64,000 nt of DNA from Methanocella paludicola SANAE (GTDB lineage: Archaea > Halobacteriota > Methanocellia > Methanocellales > Methanocellaceae). A model generated the notes under the pieces. The model saw only the letters and a list, made by a program, of their open reading frames with translations. It made no database searches and had not been told where the DNA came from. The DNA is taken from positions 1,899,501 to 1,963,500 of the forward strand of contig NC_013665.1 in NCBI RefSeq assembly GCF_000011005.1, given 5' to 3'. Of this stretch, positions 52,941 to 61,721 are shown piece after piece (positions within the stretch are counted from its first letter, which is position 1; each line of letters opens with the position of its first letter). Position numbers and translations under genes: made by a program.

Positions 52941-54158
52941 GTATTTCTTTGTTTTGTTGATGAGGTCGAGAGCAATAGGCATCACGTCCATGCCCTTGAT
53001 GCGGTGGAGCCCGCCCTTGTATGCTATTAGCTCGTTGTAGTGGGCCACGTCGTCCATGCGTACTCCCGGCCCGTGCATGAGAATGGGCACGGGGTCGGCG
53101 GAGTGGTCTTTAATGGATACGGGAGTGCTGTGGTCGACCGTGACGATGATGAGGACGTCCTTGAGCGTGAGCAGGTCCTTAAATGATTCATCCGCCTGCC
53201 CCAGGAATTGGGTCTTCTTCTCGAAGTTGCCGTCGTGGCCCGCCTCGTCGGCGCCTTTGATGTTCAGCAGGACGAAGTCGTAGGTCTCGAGCGCCTGGAT
53301 GGCCTTCTTCATCTTGGCGGCCGCCTGGGAGCCGGATGATTCTATCTCCATGCTGCCTACCGGGAGATATTCCAGGCCGCACATCTTGCCGATGCCGATG
53401 ATCAGGCCGGCTGCGGCGACGACCGCGCCCTTGAGGCCGTAGCGCTCCTGGAATTGCGGTATGTGGGGCACTTCGCCGGCGCCCCTGATGAGTATGGCGT
53501 TGCCGGGTGGCAGGCCCTGCTTTCTTCTTTCCTGGTTTACTGGCATGTCATCCAGCAGGCTGACGACCTGCTTCGAGATGCTGTTCACGATGTCGGCAGT
53601 GCGCTTCGCCTCCGGCGTATCGTCGGTCGCGTGGCATTCCTTGATGGGATTTCCTTCCTTCTTTGGGTCTGTGTCGGTTATGGCCGCTGAGAGGCCCTTT
53701 CCACGCAGGACCAGGGCGGCACGGTGGCCGGTCGAGCGCTTGAAGATGATGTCCACGCCGGGGACCTTCACTTTCTCATTAATAGCTTTAGCAAGCTCAT
53801 CCGTGTCTGAGATGCGGCCCGCCCGGCGGTCCGTGACCAGGCCGTTCTCGACCGTGGCAAAGTTGACCCGGAATGCGATGTCGCCGCCCTTCACGTCGAT
53901 GCCGACGCCCGCCGCCTCGAAGGGGCCACGGCCGGTATAGTACGTGTGCGGGTCATACCCGAGGATGGCTAAGTGGGAGGTGTCTGAGCCCGGCCTTATT
54001 CCGGGTCCCACGGTGTCCATGATGCCGTTGATGCCGCCGTACGCCAGTTTATCGAGGTTGCGCATGCCGGCCTCGGAGAGCGGCGTCTTGCCGCCGACGG
54101 GACGGTCTGAGGCGCCGTCGAGCACGATGAGAAGGATCTTGTTCGCTACGTCTGACAT
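52932..54158 (-). CDS. apgM: 2,3-bisphosphoglycerate-independent phosphoglycerate mutase, archaeal type
   Basis: ApgM interconverts 3- and 2-phosphoglycerate in glycolysis and gluconeogenesis. The 408-residue protein belongs to the alkaline-phosphatase superfamily. ILLIVLDGASDRP holds the first metal Asp, and GSDTSHLAILGYDP holds the serine nucleophile. GADEAGHDGNF and VTVDHSTPVSIKDHS supply the remaining metal ligands. It is monocistronic. The end converges with the S2P-like gene, with 14 bp between stops. Confidence 0.95.
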   Translation of the reverse strand: MSDVANKILLIVLDGASDRPVGGKTPLSEAGMRNLDKLAYGGINGIMDTVGPGIRPGSDTSHLAILGYDPHTYYTGRGPFEAAGVGIDVKGGDIAFRVNFATVENGLVTDRRAGRISDTDELAKAINEKVKVPGVDIIFKRSTGHRAALVLRGKGLSAAITDTDPKKEGNPIKECHATDDTPEAKRTADIVNSISKQVVSLLDDMPVNQERRKQGLPPGNAILIRGAGEVPHIPQFQERYGLKGAVVAAAGLIIGIGKMCGLEYLPVGSMEIESSGSQAAAKMKKAIQALETYDFVLLNIKGADEAGHDGNFEKKTQFLGQADESFKDLLTLKDVLIIVTVDHSTPVSIKDHSADPVPILMHGPGVRMDDVAHYNELIAYKGGLHRIKGMDVMPIALDLINKTKKYGA

Positions 54159-54257
54159 GAGATATCAACTAATATACAGATGCGCGCAAGGGATAAAAAT
54201 TATGAGCTACATGTTTATTAAGAGCGTTTATCCATTATAGCGGTTCATAAGTATTTA

Positions 54258-54788
54258 CAAATCAGTTCGGTCGGTATCACGAACCTCTCAAAAGGAAGTA
54301 AACCACTAATTCTTTTTTAAGATTTTACTCACTAAATCCCTGAGCATCGAATTCACCGTCAACGCTCGAACTCTCGAATACACAGGGCAGTGCTCGAATT
54401 CTCGAAGCCTCTAACCCGAAACGAAGGCTCTAAAGCACGAATGCACGTTTGAAACGCTAAACGATGGAGCACGAACACTCCAAAGCACGGCTAAACCGCT
54501 AACGGCACTAAGCCATTACAAACTGACCTAATGGGGAACGACCGGGCTTTTAGAGTGTTTGTGCATGGCTGTTTCGAGTTTCAAACGTGTTTTCGGGCTT
54601 TCGGGCTTTCCTTTCGGGTTGGAGCATTAGTGTAATTCGAGCACTGCCCTGTGGCTTGGAGAGTTCGGGCATTGACGGTGTTTTAGAGCATTAGAGGCTT
54701 CGTGAGTAAAATCTTAAAAAAAATTCGTGTTTTAATTCATTTAGTGATGTTTGTGATACCGACCGAACAAATCAACGCCTACAGGAAA
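54258..54788. repeat. Foldback element C (TCGGTATCAC-end family)
   Basis: A 531-bp palindrome upstream of apgM. Both ends hold GTTCGGTCGGTATCAC or its complement, and arm words include CTCGAA, CACGAA, GCTCTAAAG and TTAGAG. It is a near-identical reverse-orientation copy of element B (22114-22650), which shows movement or recombination between the two sites. The right end extends outward to GCGTTTCCTGT-like sequence that is also found at the outer left end of element A. No gene is inside. Confidence 0.9.
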
Positions 54789-54808
54789 TACGACATATTT
54801 GACCGTGA

Positions 54809-55393
54809 TTAGACCCGGCGGCTAGATTCGCCCAGGACTATTCCCGTAGCTATCAGGTGGGCCACGCGCACTGGCTCAGGTATCCGGCTGTGGGTAGAAC
54901 TTGAACGCACTATCTCGACGGCGCTCGCCTCGTCAATGCCCTTATACTGTATAAATACCGGCTCACCTCTTGTCGTGGACACTTCTACAGCCTTGCCCGC
55001 CTTCAGGATCAGCCCATATCGCAGGTCAGGCTCGCTGAGATTATTCAAGGCATTCCTGATACTGGGCATGTCCGGCATCCGGCGCATGACGCTGATGACG
55101 GGCGTACCGGTCTTATCAGAGAGCACATCCATGTCCACCACGTTGAACCCGCCCATGGTAACGCCGTTGAGCATGACCACGCGGATCTGGCCGAAGTGCT
55201 TACTCCGGGTGACCATCTCGGCGAGCTTATCCGTGGCATCCAGGCCGTCCTTCGTGATACAGGTTCGGACCACACCCTCCAGCCAGTCGCCGCCTCGCAT
55301 GACGGCCCCGACAACGAGGATATCCTTTGACAGCAGGGGCGAATCGTCAATGCCCAGTATCCGCAATTCCGGCTTCAGGTGCAGGCGCGGCAC
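54809..55393 (-). CDS. DUF99 family protein
   Basis: A 194-residue archaeal DUF99 protein, a family with an endonuclease V-like (RNase H) fold and unknown function. The N-terminus has LRILGIDDSPLL (the first acidic pair) and VVGAVMRGGDWLEGV; later come VVMLNGVTMGGFNVVD and PVISVMRRMP. It overlaps the end of the YhfC-like gene by 47 nt, so translation may be coupled. DNA-repair or RNA-processing roles are only suggested by the fold. Confidence 0.9.
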   Translation of the reverse strand: MPRLHLKPELRILGIDDSPLLSKDILVVGAVMRGGDWLEGVVRTCITKDGLDATDKLAEMVTRSKHFGQIRVVMLNGVTMGGFNVVDMDVLSDKTGTPVISVMRRMPDMPSIRNALNNLSEPDLRYGLILKAGKAVEVSTTRGEPVFIQYKGIDEASAVEIVRSSSTHSRIPEPVRVAHLIATGIVLGESSRRV

Positions 55394-56135
55394 CTCCGTA
55401 CTTCTTGCCGAACCAGTACAGGCCTGCCAGCCCTATGACGGCGAGGACGATGAGGTACGCCTCGACCAGGTAATACATGCTGATACCCAGATAGCCGAGA
55501 TAGTGGGTGAACAGGGGCAGCGGGCCGTCGATGAGCGTCTTGTAGACAACCGCGATAAGGAGCCACTTGAGGTCGGCGAGCTTCACAGCATAGATAGTGA
55601 GAACCGTGGCGAAGACGTGGGCGAAGAGGACGGCAAGGCGCTCGATGATCGGTATGGGGATGAACGACAGCTCGAACTGCTGCTGGGTGGATGCTGGAAG
55701 CATCATAAATAGCGTCGGCTGGAGCATGAACACGATGACGTTGAGAAGGCTTAAAGCGCCCAGCAATAGCGCCTCGATGCCCCCGAAGCCGATGCCGACA
55801 GCCACCGCGTCGTCGAAGCTCATGTTCTTAAGCCTCGTATAAAGAGTCCCGAAGTAAACAGCGCCGTTCTCCAGAATGCCCGTCCTCAGGCCAAGGTAGA
55901 GCCCGGTAGCGAGCACGGCGGCGTCGATGGGAAGCGCCCCGCCGAGCCACTTGTAGAGCGAGGTCGATATGGTCAGGTCCATGATGAGCTTGATGGCGAT
56001 GGCGACGACCCAGAAGAGGGCGCCTGCGGCGAAATAGACGGCTTTCGTGTGCTTTTTACGCCGCCAGTAGAAGATGGCGATTATGGCGACGGCCATCATG
56101 CCGAGCCCGGATAACAGGTTTAGAGCGCTTATCAT
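55347..56135 (-). CDS. YhfC-like membrane protein (CPBP-type protease relative)
   Basis: A 262-residue polytopic protein with about seven helices. The motifs GIGFGGIEALLLGALSLLN and ERLAVLFAHVFATVLTIYAV resemble the YhfC/DUF2324 family, distantly related to CPBP intramembrane proteases, with Glu and His residues within helices. The C-terminus beyond residue 240 is cytoplasmic. The ATG at 56135 is favoured by GGAT just upstream; the frame is open to 56183. It is divergent from the usp gene across 61 bp. Confidence 0.82.
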   Translation of the reverse strand: MISALNLLSGLGMMAVAIIAIFYWRRKKHTKAVYFAAGALFWVVAIAIKLIMDLTISTSLYKWLGGALPIDAAVLATGLYLGLRTGILENGAVYFGTLYTRLKNMSFDDAVAVGIGFGGIEALLLGALSLLNVIVFMLQPTLFMMLPASTQQQFELSFIPIPIIERLAVLFAHVFATVLTIYAVKLADLKWLLIAVVYKTLIDGPLPLFTHYLGYLGISMYYLVEAYLIVLAVIGLAGLYWFGKKYGGAAPAPEAGIADTGH

Positions 56136-56196
56136 GTGTATCCTCGTATAGAAGTAAGGTATCAATCTATATACTATTTTCAATATACGATAAAAT

Positions 56197-56643
56197 GTGT
56201 ATAAGAAAATCCTTATCCCTGTGGACGACCAGGAGCAGAGCTATGCCGCGGTCCGGGTGGCGGGAATGATGGCCGCCTGCGATAAGGCGGGCATTACGCT
56301 TTTTCATGTGCGGAAACCTCCCATGGAGGTCGTGACGGACATCGTTACGAAGGATAAGCTCTTCGAGCTGCCTCTCCAGGACCAGGACCGCAGGATGTTC
56401 GAGAAGTGCATGGGCATTTTATCGATGTTCGGGATCGAGCCGAAGGTGAAGCTGACCGTAACGGAGAACGTGGCAGCGGAGATATTGAAAGAGTGCGGCA
56501 CGGGCGCCTACGACGTCATCGTCATGGGCCACCGGGGCCGGAAGGCGCTCAAGCAGCTCATGCTGGGCAGCGTGGCCAACGGCGTGCTCACCGAATCTAA
56601 GTGCCCCGTCATCATGGTCCACGTTCCCAAACCTGGTGAATGA
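56197..56643 (+). CDS. Universal stress protein UspA family
   Basis: A 148-residue USP, a second one in this window. The N-terminal strand is KILIPVDDQEQSYAAV, and the ATP loop is VMGHRGRKALKQLMLGSVANGV (about residues 109-130), so it should bind nucleotide. The GTG start lies directly after AT-rich DNA with no SD, consistent with a leaderless mRNA. It is divergent from the YhfC-like gene and is not next to any transporter, unlike the other copy. Confidence 0.92.
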   Translation: MYKKILIPVDDQEQSYAAVRVAGMMAACDKAGITLFHVRKPPMEVVTDIVTKDKLFELPLQDQDRRMFEKCMGILSMFGIEPKVKLTVTENVAAEILKECGTGAYDVIVMGHRGRKALKQLMLGSVANGVLTESKCPVIMVHVPKPGE

Positions 56644-56721
56644 TTCTCATAGACAGTGTACCGTTTTGTCGTTTTATAGGATTTGCACTATAACTCCATT
56701 CGCCTTTTACGTTGTGCCATC

Positions 56722-57015
56722 ATTGAGTGGTCCAACCACAGAGGCGCAGAGCGCACGGAGTTACACAGAGTTTTTATTTAATAATTTGAGACACGGAGCC
56801 CACAGAGCCCGGTTTATTAGTTTGCCTAGGGCACAGAGATAATTGAGGCCCGGTTGACCAATAAACAATAATGCGGGTTTATCCTCAGCAGTGCCTCTAA
56901 CAACTCCGTGCCCCAGGAAAGTATAAACCCGTTCTCCGTGCCCTCTGAGCCTCCATATTTAAAAAACTCAGTGAACTCTGCGCTCTCCGTGCCCCTGTGG
57001 TTGGACCACTCAAAG
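56722..57015. repeat. Foldback element G (CACAGAG/CGCAGAG family)
   Basis: The left end TTGAGTGGTCCAACCACAG (56723-56741) reappears as its reverse complement at 56995-57013. The arms are words of 7-10 nt such as CACAGAG, GCGCAGAG, CGCACGGAG and ACACGGAG on the left, and CTCCGTG, CTCTGCG and CTCTGAG on the right. The loop near 56830-56880 has no gene. Similar CACAGAG-word arrays occur in many unrelated prokaryotic genomes. It lies between usp and the GNAT gene. Confidence 0.88.
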
Positions 57016-57112
57016 ACGGCTTTATAAGAAAATTATGGAAAAAAATATTGGATATCAAGGACGTTGCCTTCTCATAATATTTATACGAAAAGCTCTTTTT
57101 AATTAAGAGACC

Positions 57113-57685
57113 ATGACCGGCAATTTCCACATCGACGTGGGCGATGGCCTGCACATAAGGCTTCTGGAGGATAAGAACGCCCGCGCCCTTTTCGAGCTTA
57201 TCGACGCGAACCGGCTGATGCTCAGGGACTGGCTACCATGGGTGGATAAGACGAAGACGCTGAACGACAGCGTGATGTTCATCCGCAGCGCCCTCGACCA
57301 GTATAAGGGCTGCACCGGCGTCCACGCCGGCATATGGAAAGACGACACGCTCATCGGTGTCGTTGCTTTCGTGAACATCGACATTAATAACCGCAGGGCG
57401 ATGATCGGCTACTGGCTGGCGGAGCCTTTCAGGGGAAAGGGATACATGACGAGGGCCTGCGCGGCCATGGTCGACGTGGCGTTCAACAAGCTGCTCCTGA
57501 ACAAAGTGGACATTTATTGTGGCGTGGGTAACCATAAGAGTAAAGCTATCCCGGAGCGCCTGGGGTTCAAGCCCGAAGGCATCCTGAGGCAGCATGAGTG
57601 GGTGAACGACCGTTTCGTAGATATCGTCGCCTATGGCATGCTGGCGAGCGAGTGGCAGGAGAACCGGAAGAAGTTCAAGAAGTGA
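57113..57685 (+). CDS. GNAT N-acetyltransferase (RimJ/RimL type)
   Basis: A 190-residue acetyltransferase. The segment LLEDKNARALFELIDANR near residue 20 and RDWLPWVDKTKT are typical of RimJ/RimL/YdaF enzymes that acetylate protein N-termini or small amines. The acetyl-CoA loop is GYWLAEPFRGKGYMTRA, followed by the strand VDIYCGVGNHKSKAIPERLG. The ATG at 57113 follows AT-rich DNA. It ends with an 11-bp overlap with a convergent membrane-protein gene. Confidence 0.9.
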   Translation: MTGNFHIDVGDGLHIRLLEDKNARALFELIDANRLMLRDWLPWVDKTKTLNDSVMFIRSALDQYKGCTGVHAGIWKDDTLIGVVAFVNIDINNRRAMIGYWLAEPFRGKGYMTRACAAMVDVAFNKLLLNKVDIYCGVGNHKSKAIPERLGFKPEGILRQHEWVNDRFVDIVAYGMLASEWQENRKKFKK

Positions 57686-58055
57686 GCCGTTTTTCGAGCA
57701 GGTAACCGATCCCGATCGTCACGATCGGATAGATCAGGTACGTGAGCCCGATATCTTTCATATAATCCGTGAAGCTCATGGCCATCGGGCCCCACGAGAA
57801 CATCAGCAGATCGAATATGAGGCTGATGGCAAGCCAGATGGTGCCGACGATGATCCCTTCTTTAAGATATTCGCCCTTAACGCCATTGAAATATAGATAT
57901 GACAGGGCGACTACGGCGAGGGTGATGACCACCGGCATGATGGTCTCGAAAAATACTCTGTCCGAAGTATGGATGGGCGAAATGGCCAGAGATATGATAA
58001 AGGGCACTAGCCATAGCAGAAACCCAAGGGCCAGCGCGAGCTTAAGCGACCTCAT
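57675..58055 (-). CDS. Small four-helix membrane protein
   Basis: A 126-residue membrane protein with helices at about residues 5-24, 36-56, 66-86 and 103-120. The topology suggests a small integral protein with both ends inside. Family not recognised. GTIWLAISLIFDLLMFSWG is the most distinctive segment. It overlaps the end of the convergent GNAT gene by 11 bp. Confidence 0.7.
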   Translation of the reverse strand: MRSLKLALALGFLLWLVPFIISLAISPIHTSDRVFFETIMPVVITLAVVALSYLYFNGVKGEYLKEGIIVGTIWLAISLIFDLLMFSWGPMAMSFTDYMKDIGLTYLIYPIVTIGIGYLLEKRLTS

Positions 58056-58118
58056 AGCAATAATGTAAATTATTGTCAGAGCCGGTAAATGTATTTATCC
58101 TGCCGCGGGCATCTTGAT

Positions 58119-58508
58119 ATGGATGGTGACATGGTGAGCGACCGTAACGTTAAGGAGTTCGTCCGCAAAACGCTGGGCTGCGACTGCGCCGAGGACGTCT
58201 TCAAGCACATAGAGAATGAGCAGGATATCAATGTCGCAGGCATTACTCTGAGGAATAAGATCAACGTTGGTAACCGCTTGCTAGTCTACGTTGTCGATGC
58301 CGGCGACCTGTCAAAAGAGATGCCGGCGCTCGTTAAAGCGGGCAGGGAGGAGAGAGATGCCCGGGGCTTCAACCGGTTCAGGCTGGTGCTCGTATCGGAC
58401 GATGCGGCGCTGAGGGAAAAGGCGTTTAAGGCCTTCGCCCGGCTGCCCGAAGTCGACGAAAAAGTACACCTGCACGTTATTGGGAAAGCAGGTGCAAGCG
58501 CCCTGTGA
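58119..58508 (+). CDS. Hypothetical protein
   Basis: A 129-residue soluble alpha/beta protein. VKEFVRKTLGCDCAEDVF near the start contains a CxC pair that might bind a metal. The middle LLVYVVDAGDLSKEMPALV and the later FRLVLVSDDAALREKAFKAF look like two halves of a Rossmann-like sheet. No family is assigned. ATGs at 58119 and 58131 are both possible; the purine-rich sequence fits either. It lies between a membrane-protein gene and a small zinc-binding protein gene. Confidence 0.65.
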   Translation: MDGDMVSDRNVKEFVRKTLGCDCAEDVFKHIENEQDINVAGITLRNKINVGNRLLVYVVDAGDLSKEMPALVKAGREERDARGFNRFRLVLVSDDAALREKAFKAFARLPEVDEKVHLHVIGKAGASAL

Positions 58509-58574
58509 CAAAATATTTATACATGATTTCGCTAAAAAATATTTTTGCAGACGTGATCTGCGAGTGTAATTAAA

Positions 58575-58745
58575 ATGAGAGACAGTGGAAGTATGGGCCG
58601 CAGAAATTTCGGCCCCAGAGAAATGCACAAGGCAACTTGTTCTGACTGTGGTAAAGAATGTGAAGTCCCGTTCGTCCCCGCAGAGGGCCGGCCGGTATAT
58701 TGCAGGGACTGCTTACCCAAGCACAGGAAACCAAGGCCGCAGTGA
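58575..58745 (+). CDS. Small CxxC zinc-binding protein
   Basis: A 56-residue basic protein with CSDCGKECEVPFVPAEGRPV followed by YCRDCLPKHR: two CxxC knuckles 19 residues apart that should bind one zinc ion. Proteins of this exact pattern (C-x2-C-x3-C ... YCRxC) are widespread in archaea and some bacteria and contain little else; their role is unknown, possibly RNA binding. An AT-rich promoter (ATATTTATAC) lies about 55 bp upstream of the ATG. Confidence 0.85.
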   Translation: MRDSGSMGRRNFGPREMHKATCSDCGKECEVPFVPAEGRPVYCRDCLPKHRKPRPQ

Positions 58746-58890
58746 TCAGCTTTTCATATCATAGCTCATAAGTGACAGATTTAATGCGAAGATCCGTCTT
58801 CGCCTCATTTTATTTTGGATGTTGCAAGCCGTTAGTCCACAATATTTAATATTGTTCAAGTAAAATTGACTTATCCATTGGTGGCCTGTC

Positions 58891-59988
58891 GTGAGGTTTC
58901 GTAAAGAGCTATCGGATATCGCGCCCTGCGCGCATGGCGGTAAAGCCTTTGAGATAGCCGGCCGCCTGGGAGTTAAAGAGGGGGCGCTGCTCGATTTTAG
59001 CGTGAACCTGAACCCGTACATGCCCCTGGATGCCGGGGATGTGCTGCGTCAGGCCCACGATTCGGTCTTTTCCTATCCCGATAATCAGTATAAGCGGTTC
59101 CGGGAAAGCGCTGCCCGCTTCACGAGCGTCCATGCCGATAATATCATACCCGGCAACGGGTCCACCGAGATCATACGGCTTGTCGCCGAGTGCGTCATCG
59201 ATAGGGGCGACATCGTCTCCATTCCCTGTCCCACGTTCGGCGAGTACGAACAGCAGTGCCGGCTCTTCGGTGCCGCCATCCGGTACGTCCGCTACAGCGA
59301 CATCATCAATAAGAATTACTGGCACCTGGACGGCTGCCGTATCGTTTTCCTCTGTAATCCTAATAACCCGGACGGCAGGCTTCTGCCCCGGAATGACGTC
59401 GAAAGCCTGATCGAATACTGCGCCGGGAAAGATGTCATCGCCGTCGTGGACGAGGCTTTCATCGACCTGGCCGACCCGGAGCAGAGCGTGGCACAGCTCG
59501 TCGATAAGTATGAGAATCTCCTGGTCATGAGGTCCCTGACCAAATGCTTTGCCATACCCGGCCTGAGGCTGGGCTTCGGGATCGCGAATAAAGCATCGGC
59601 CGAAGTGCTCAACAACGCCCGGCTGACCTGGAATCTGGACAGCATCGCCGCCGAGGCGGGCATCTATTATATGGATAGCTCCGACTCGTACCTGGACGTT
59701 TCCCGTGCCTACGTGAAGCGCGAGAGGGAATGGCTTGCGGATGCCATCAACGGGATCCAAGGCATAAAGCCCCTCCCGGCCAGCGCGAACTATTTCCTCA
59801 TCGACGTTGCGGGCACGGGCAGGATCTCGGGCGAATTTGCTGAGAGGATGCTCCAGGAGCACGTCATCGTCCGGGACTGCAGCTCATTTTCAATGCTGGG
59901 CGATACATACCTCAGGCTCGCCGTACGTACCCGGGAAGAGAACGAGAGGCTGGTCGAAGCGCTGCGTAAGGCCGCTGGTAGCTCATGA
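58891..59988 (+). CDS. cobD: Threonine-phosphate decarboxylase CobD-like aminotransferase
   Basis: A 365-residue PLP-dependent class I aminotransferase-fold protein. The N-terminal HGGKAFEIA motif and DFSVNLNPY are typical of CobD, which decarboxylates L-threonine phosphate to the aminopropanol linker of cobamides. CNPNNPDGRLL is the substrate loop, and SLTKCFAIPGLRLGF carries the PLP lysine. Histidinol-phosphate aminotransferase is the closest alternative, but the gene overlaps cbiB by 4 nt in a cobamide operon, which favours CobD. The GTG start at 58891 is assigned. Confidence 0.88.
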   Translation: MRFRKELSDIAPCAHGGKAFEIAGRLGVKEGALLDFSVNLNPYMPLDAGDVLRQAHDSVFSYPDNQYKRFRESAARFTSVHADNIIPGNGSTEIIRLVAECVIDRGDIVSIPCPTFGEYEQQCRLFGAAIRYVRYSDIINKNYWHLDGCRIVFLCNPNNPDGRLLPRNDVESLIEYCAGKDVIAVVDEAFIDLADPEQSVAQLVDKYENLLVMRSLTKCFAIPGLRLGFGIANKASAEVLNNARLTWNLDSIAAEAGIYYMDSSDSYLDVSRAYVKREREWLADAINGIQGIKPLPASANYFLIDVAGTGRISGEFAERMLQEHVIVRDCSSFSMLGDTYLRLAVRTREENERLVEALRKAAGSS

Positions 59989-60908
59989 TCATAAAATTTA
60001 TTCTTGAGGCGTTCCTGCTCGCCATCGTCTTCGACCTCGTTTTTGCCGAGCCCCGCCCCTTGTTCCACCCCACGGTCTGGATCGGCACGCTCATCGGCTT
60101 TCTGGATAGGCATGCGGCCGGGCAGTTCAAGCGCCTGTACGGCGTGCTGATGGCGCTTTTCTGTATCGGCATGGCCGCCATTGCGGGCTACTTCATCCCC
60201 TACCTGTTATACCAGGTATCGCCTCTTCTGGCGCTCCTCGTCACGGCGTACTTGTTAAAATCCACGTTCAGCCTTTCATTCTTATGGCAGATATCCGGCG
60301 ATATTTACGGCGACTTAAAAGCAGGTAAGCTCGACGCGGCAAGGGCGAAGCTCCCGGCGCTCGTGGGACGGGACGTCAGCAAGCTCGACGAGGGCCAGAT
60401 GGCCTCCTGCGTCATCGAGTCGCTGGGCGAAAGCTTCGTGGACGGCATCTTCTCCCCGTTATTCTATTTCGTCATCTTCGGCCTGCCCGGCGCCATGGCT
60501 TACCGGGCCATCAACACGCTCGACTCCATGGTCGGGTACAAAGATGAAAAGCATATAAAAGTAGGCTGGGCCTCGGCGCGCATCGACGACGTGGCTAACT
60601 TCATACCCGCCCGACTTGCCGTCTTAATCATGGCCCTGATATCAGGCCATCTAATACGAAGCCTCAAAACATCGATGCGGGACGGCAGGAACGCTCCCAG
60701 CATAAACTCGGGCTACCCGATGGCGGCGTTCGCCGGAGCGCTGGGCCTGAGGCTGGAAAAATTGGGCTATTACGTGTTAGGAGAAGGATTAAAGCCATGC
60801 GGCGCCGATGACATACCTAAAGCCATCTGGCTGAACCGGCTGCTGACGGCGACGCTGGTCATCGTTATCATCGCGGCACTGTGGCTGACGCCGCTGCCGT
60901 TGCTCTAA
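59985..60908 (+). CDS. cbiB: Adenosylcobinamide-phosphate synthase
   Basis: CbiB attaches aminopropanol phosphate to adenosylcobyric acid. The 307-residue polytopic protein has the family N-terminus VFDLVFAEPRPLFHPTVWIG, the middle LDEGQMASCVIESLGESFVD and the loop RDGRNAPSINSGYPMAAFAG. About five helices place it in the membrane with CobS. The start overlaps the cobD stop as ATGA, and cobS begins 9 nt after its stop. Confidence 0.95.
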   Translation: MIIKFILEAFLLAIVFDLVFAEPRPLFHPTVWIGTLIGFLDRHAAGQFKRLYGVLMALFCIGMAAIAGYFIPYLLYQVSPLLALLVTAYLLKSTFSLSFLWQISGDIYGDLKAGKLDAARAKLPALVGRDVSKLDEGQMASCVIESLGESFVDGIFSPLFYFVIFGLPGAMAYRAINTLDSMVGYKDEKHIKVGWASARIDDVANFIPARLAVLIMALISGHLIRSLKTSMRDGRNAPSINSGYPMAAFAGALGLRLEKLGYYVLGEGLKPCGADDIPKAIWLNRLLTATLVIVIIAALWLTPLPLL

Positions 60909-60917
60909 GGTGAAAAA

Positions 60918-61721
60918 ATGGATACGCAGCAATTCGTGAAAGGGCTCAGGTCGGGCATAGGCTTTCTCACTACGCTCCCCGTAGGATGGGACGAGAAAGG
61001 CTTTGACGTCTTCTTCAGCCACAATTACTTTTTCGTCATCATCGGCATCATTATCGGCATATCATTTGGCGTGCTGGGATTGATCTTCCAGTGGTTCATC
61101 CCCGCTCCGCTCATACCGGTGCTCGTCATTGCGGCGATATACCTGCTCACGGGCATCAACCACCTGGACGGCCTTTCGGACTTCGGCGACGGCTTCATCG
61201 CATCGGGCACAAAAGAGAAGAAAGTGGCGGCTATGAAAGACGTCCACGCGGGCGCCGGGGGCATACTGTTCATCGGCATGAACCTGTTGTTCTTATACGC
61301 TGCCATCTCTATGTTCGCAGGGATGGGCGGATATTATCTTTTTGCCGGCCTCCTCGTCGCCGAGGTCTGCGCGAAGGTGTGCATGACCACGGCCATCGCT
61401 TTCGGGAAAAGCATGCCGGCAGGCATGGGTAAAGCCCTAATGGATAAGACGAAGAAGGACCATTATATCCTCGGGCTCGCCATAGCCGTCGTCGTATGTA
61501 TCCTGGCGGCGGGCTTTGCAGTCGCACCCTGGTTCGACGCCCGCTATGCGCTGATCGGGTTCCTGTCCGTATCCCTATCGGCGGCCCTGGGATTTTTCAT
61601 CGCCGACCTGGCCGAGTATAATTTCGGCGGAGTCAACGGCGACGTCATGGGAGCGGCCAACGAGATAGGCAGGATAGCTGCATTAATAGTTCTGGGTATT
61701 TTGATATGGAAGCTCTGGTAA
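60918..61721 (+). CDS. cobS: Cobalamin 5'-phosphate synthase
   Basis: CobS joins adenosyl-GDP-cobinamide with the lower-ligand nucleotide in the membrane. The 267-residue protein has the metal-binding motif HLDGLSDFGDGF and later KDVHAGAGGILFIGMNLL, both diagnostic. About seven helices are visible. AAGGTG precedes the ATG. The end overlaps cobY by 16 nt, so the final steps of cobamide assembly are coded together. Confidence 0.96.
   Translation: MDTQQFVKGLRSGIGFLTTLPVGWDEKGFDVFFSHNYFFVIIGIIIGISFGVLGLIFQWFIPAPLIPVLVIAAIYLLTGINHLDGLSDFGDGFIASGTKEKKVAAMKDVHAGAGGILFIGMNLLFLYAAISMFAGMGGYYLFAGLLVAEVCAKVCMTTAIAFGKSMPAGMGKALMDKTKKDHYILGLAIAVVVCILAAGFAVAPWFDARYALIGFLSVSLSAALGFFIADLAEYNFGGVNGDVMGAANEIGRIAALIVLGILIWKLW

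Noticed and set aside
58909-59862. 317-codon open frame antisense to cobD
   Set aside because: Shadow of a GC-rich gene with clear PLP-enzyme motifs on the other strand.
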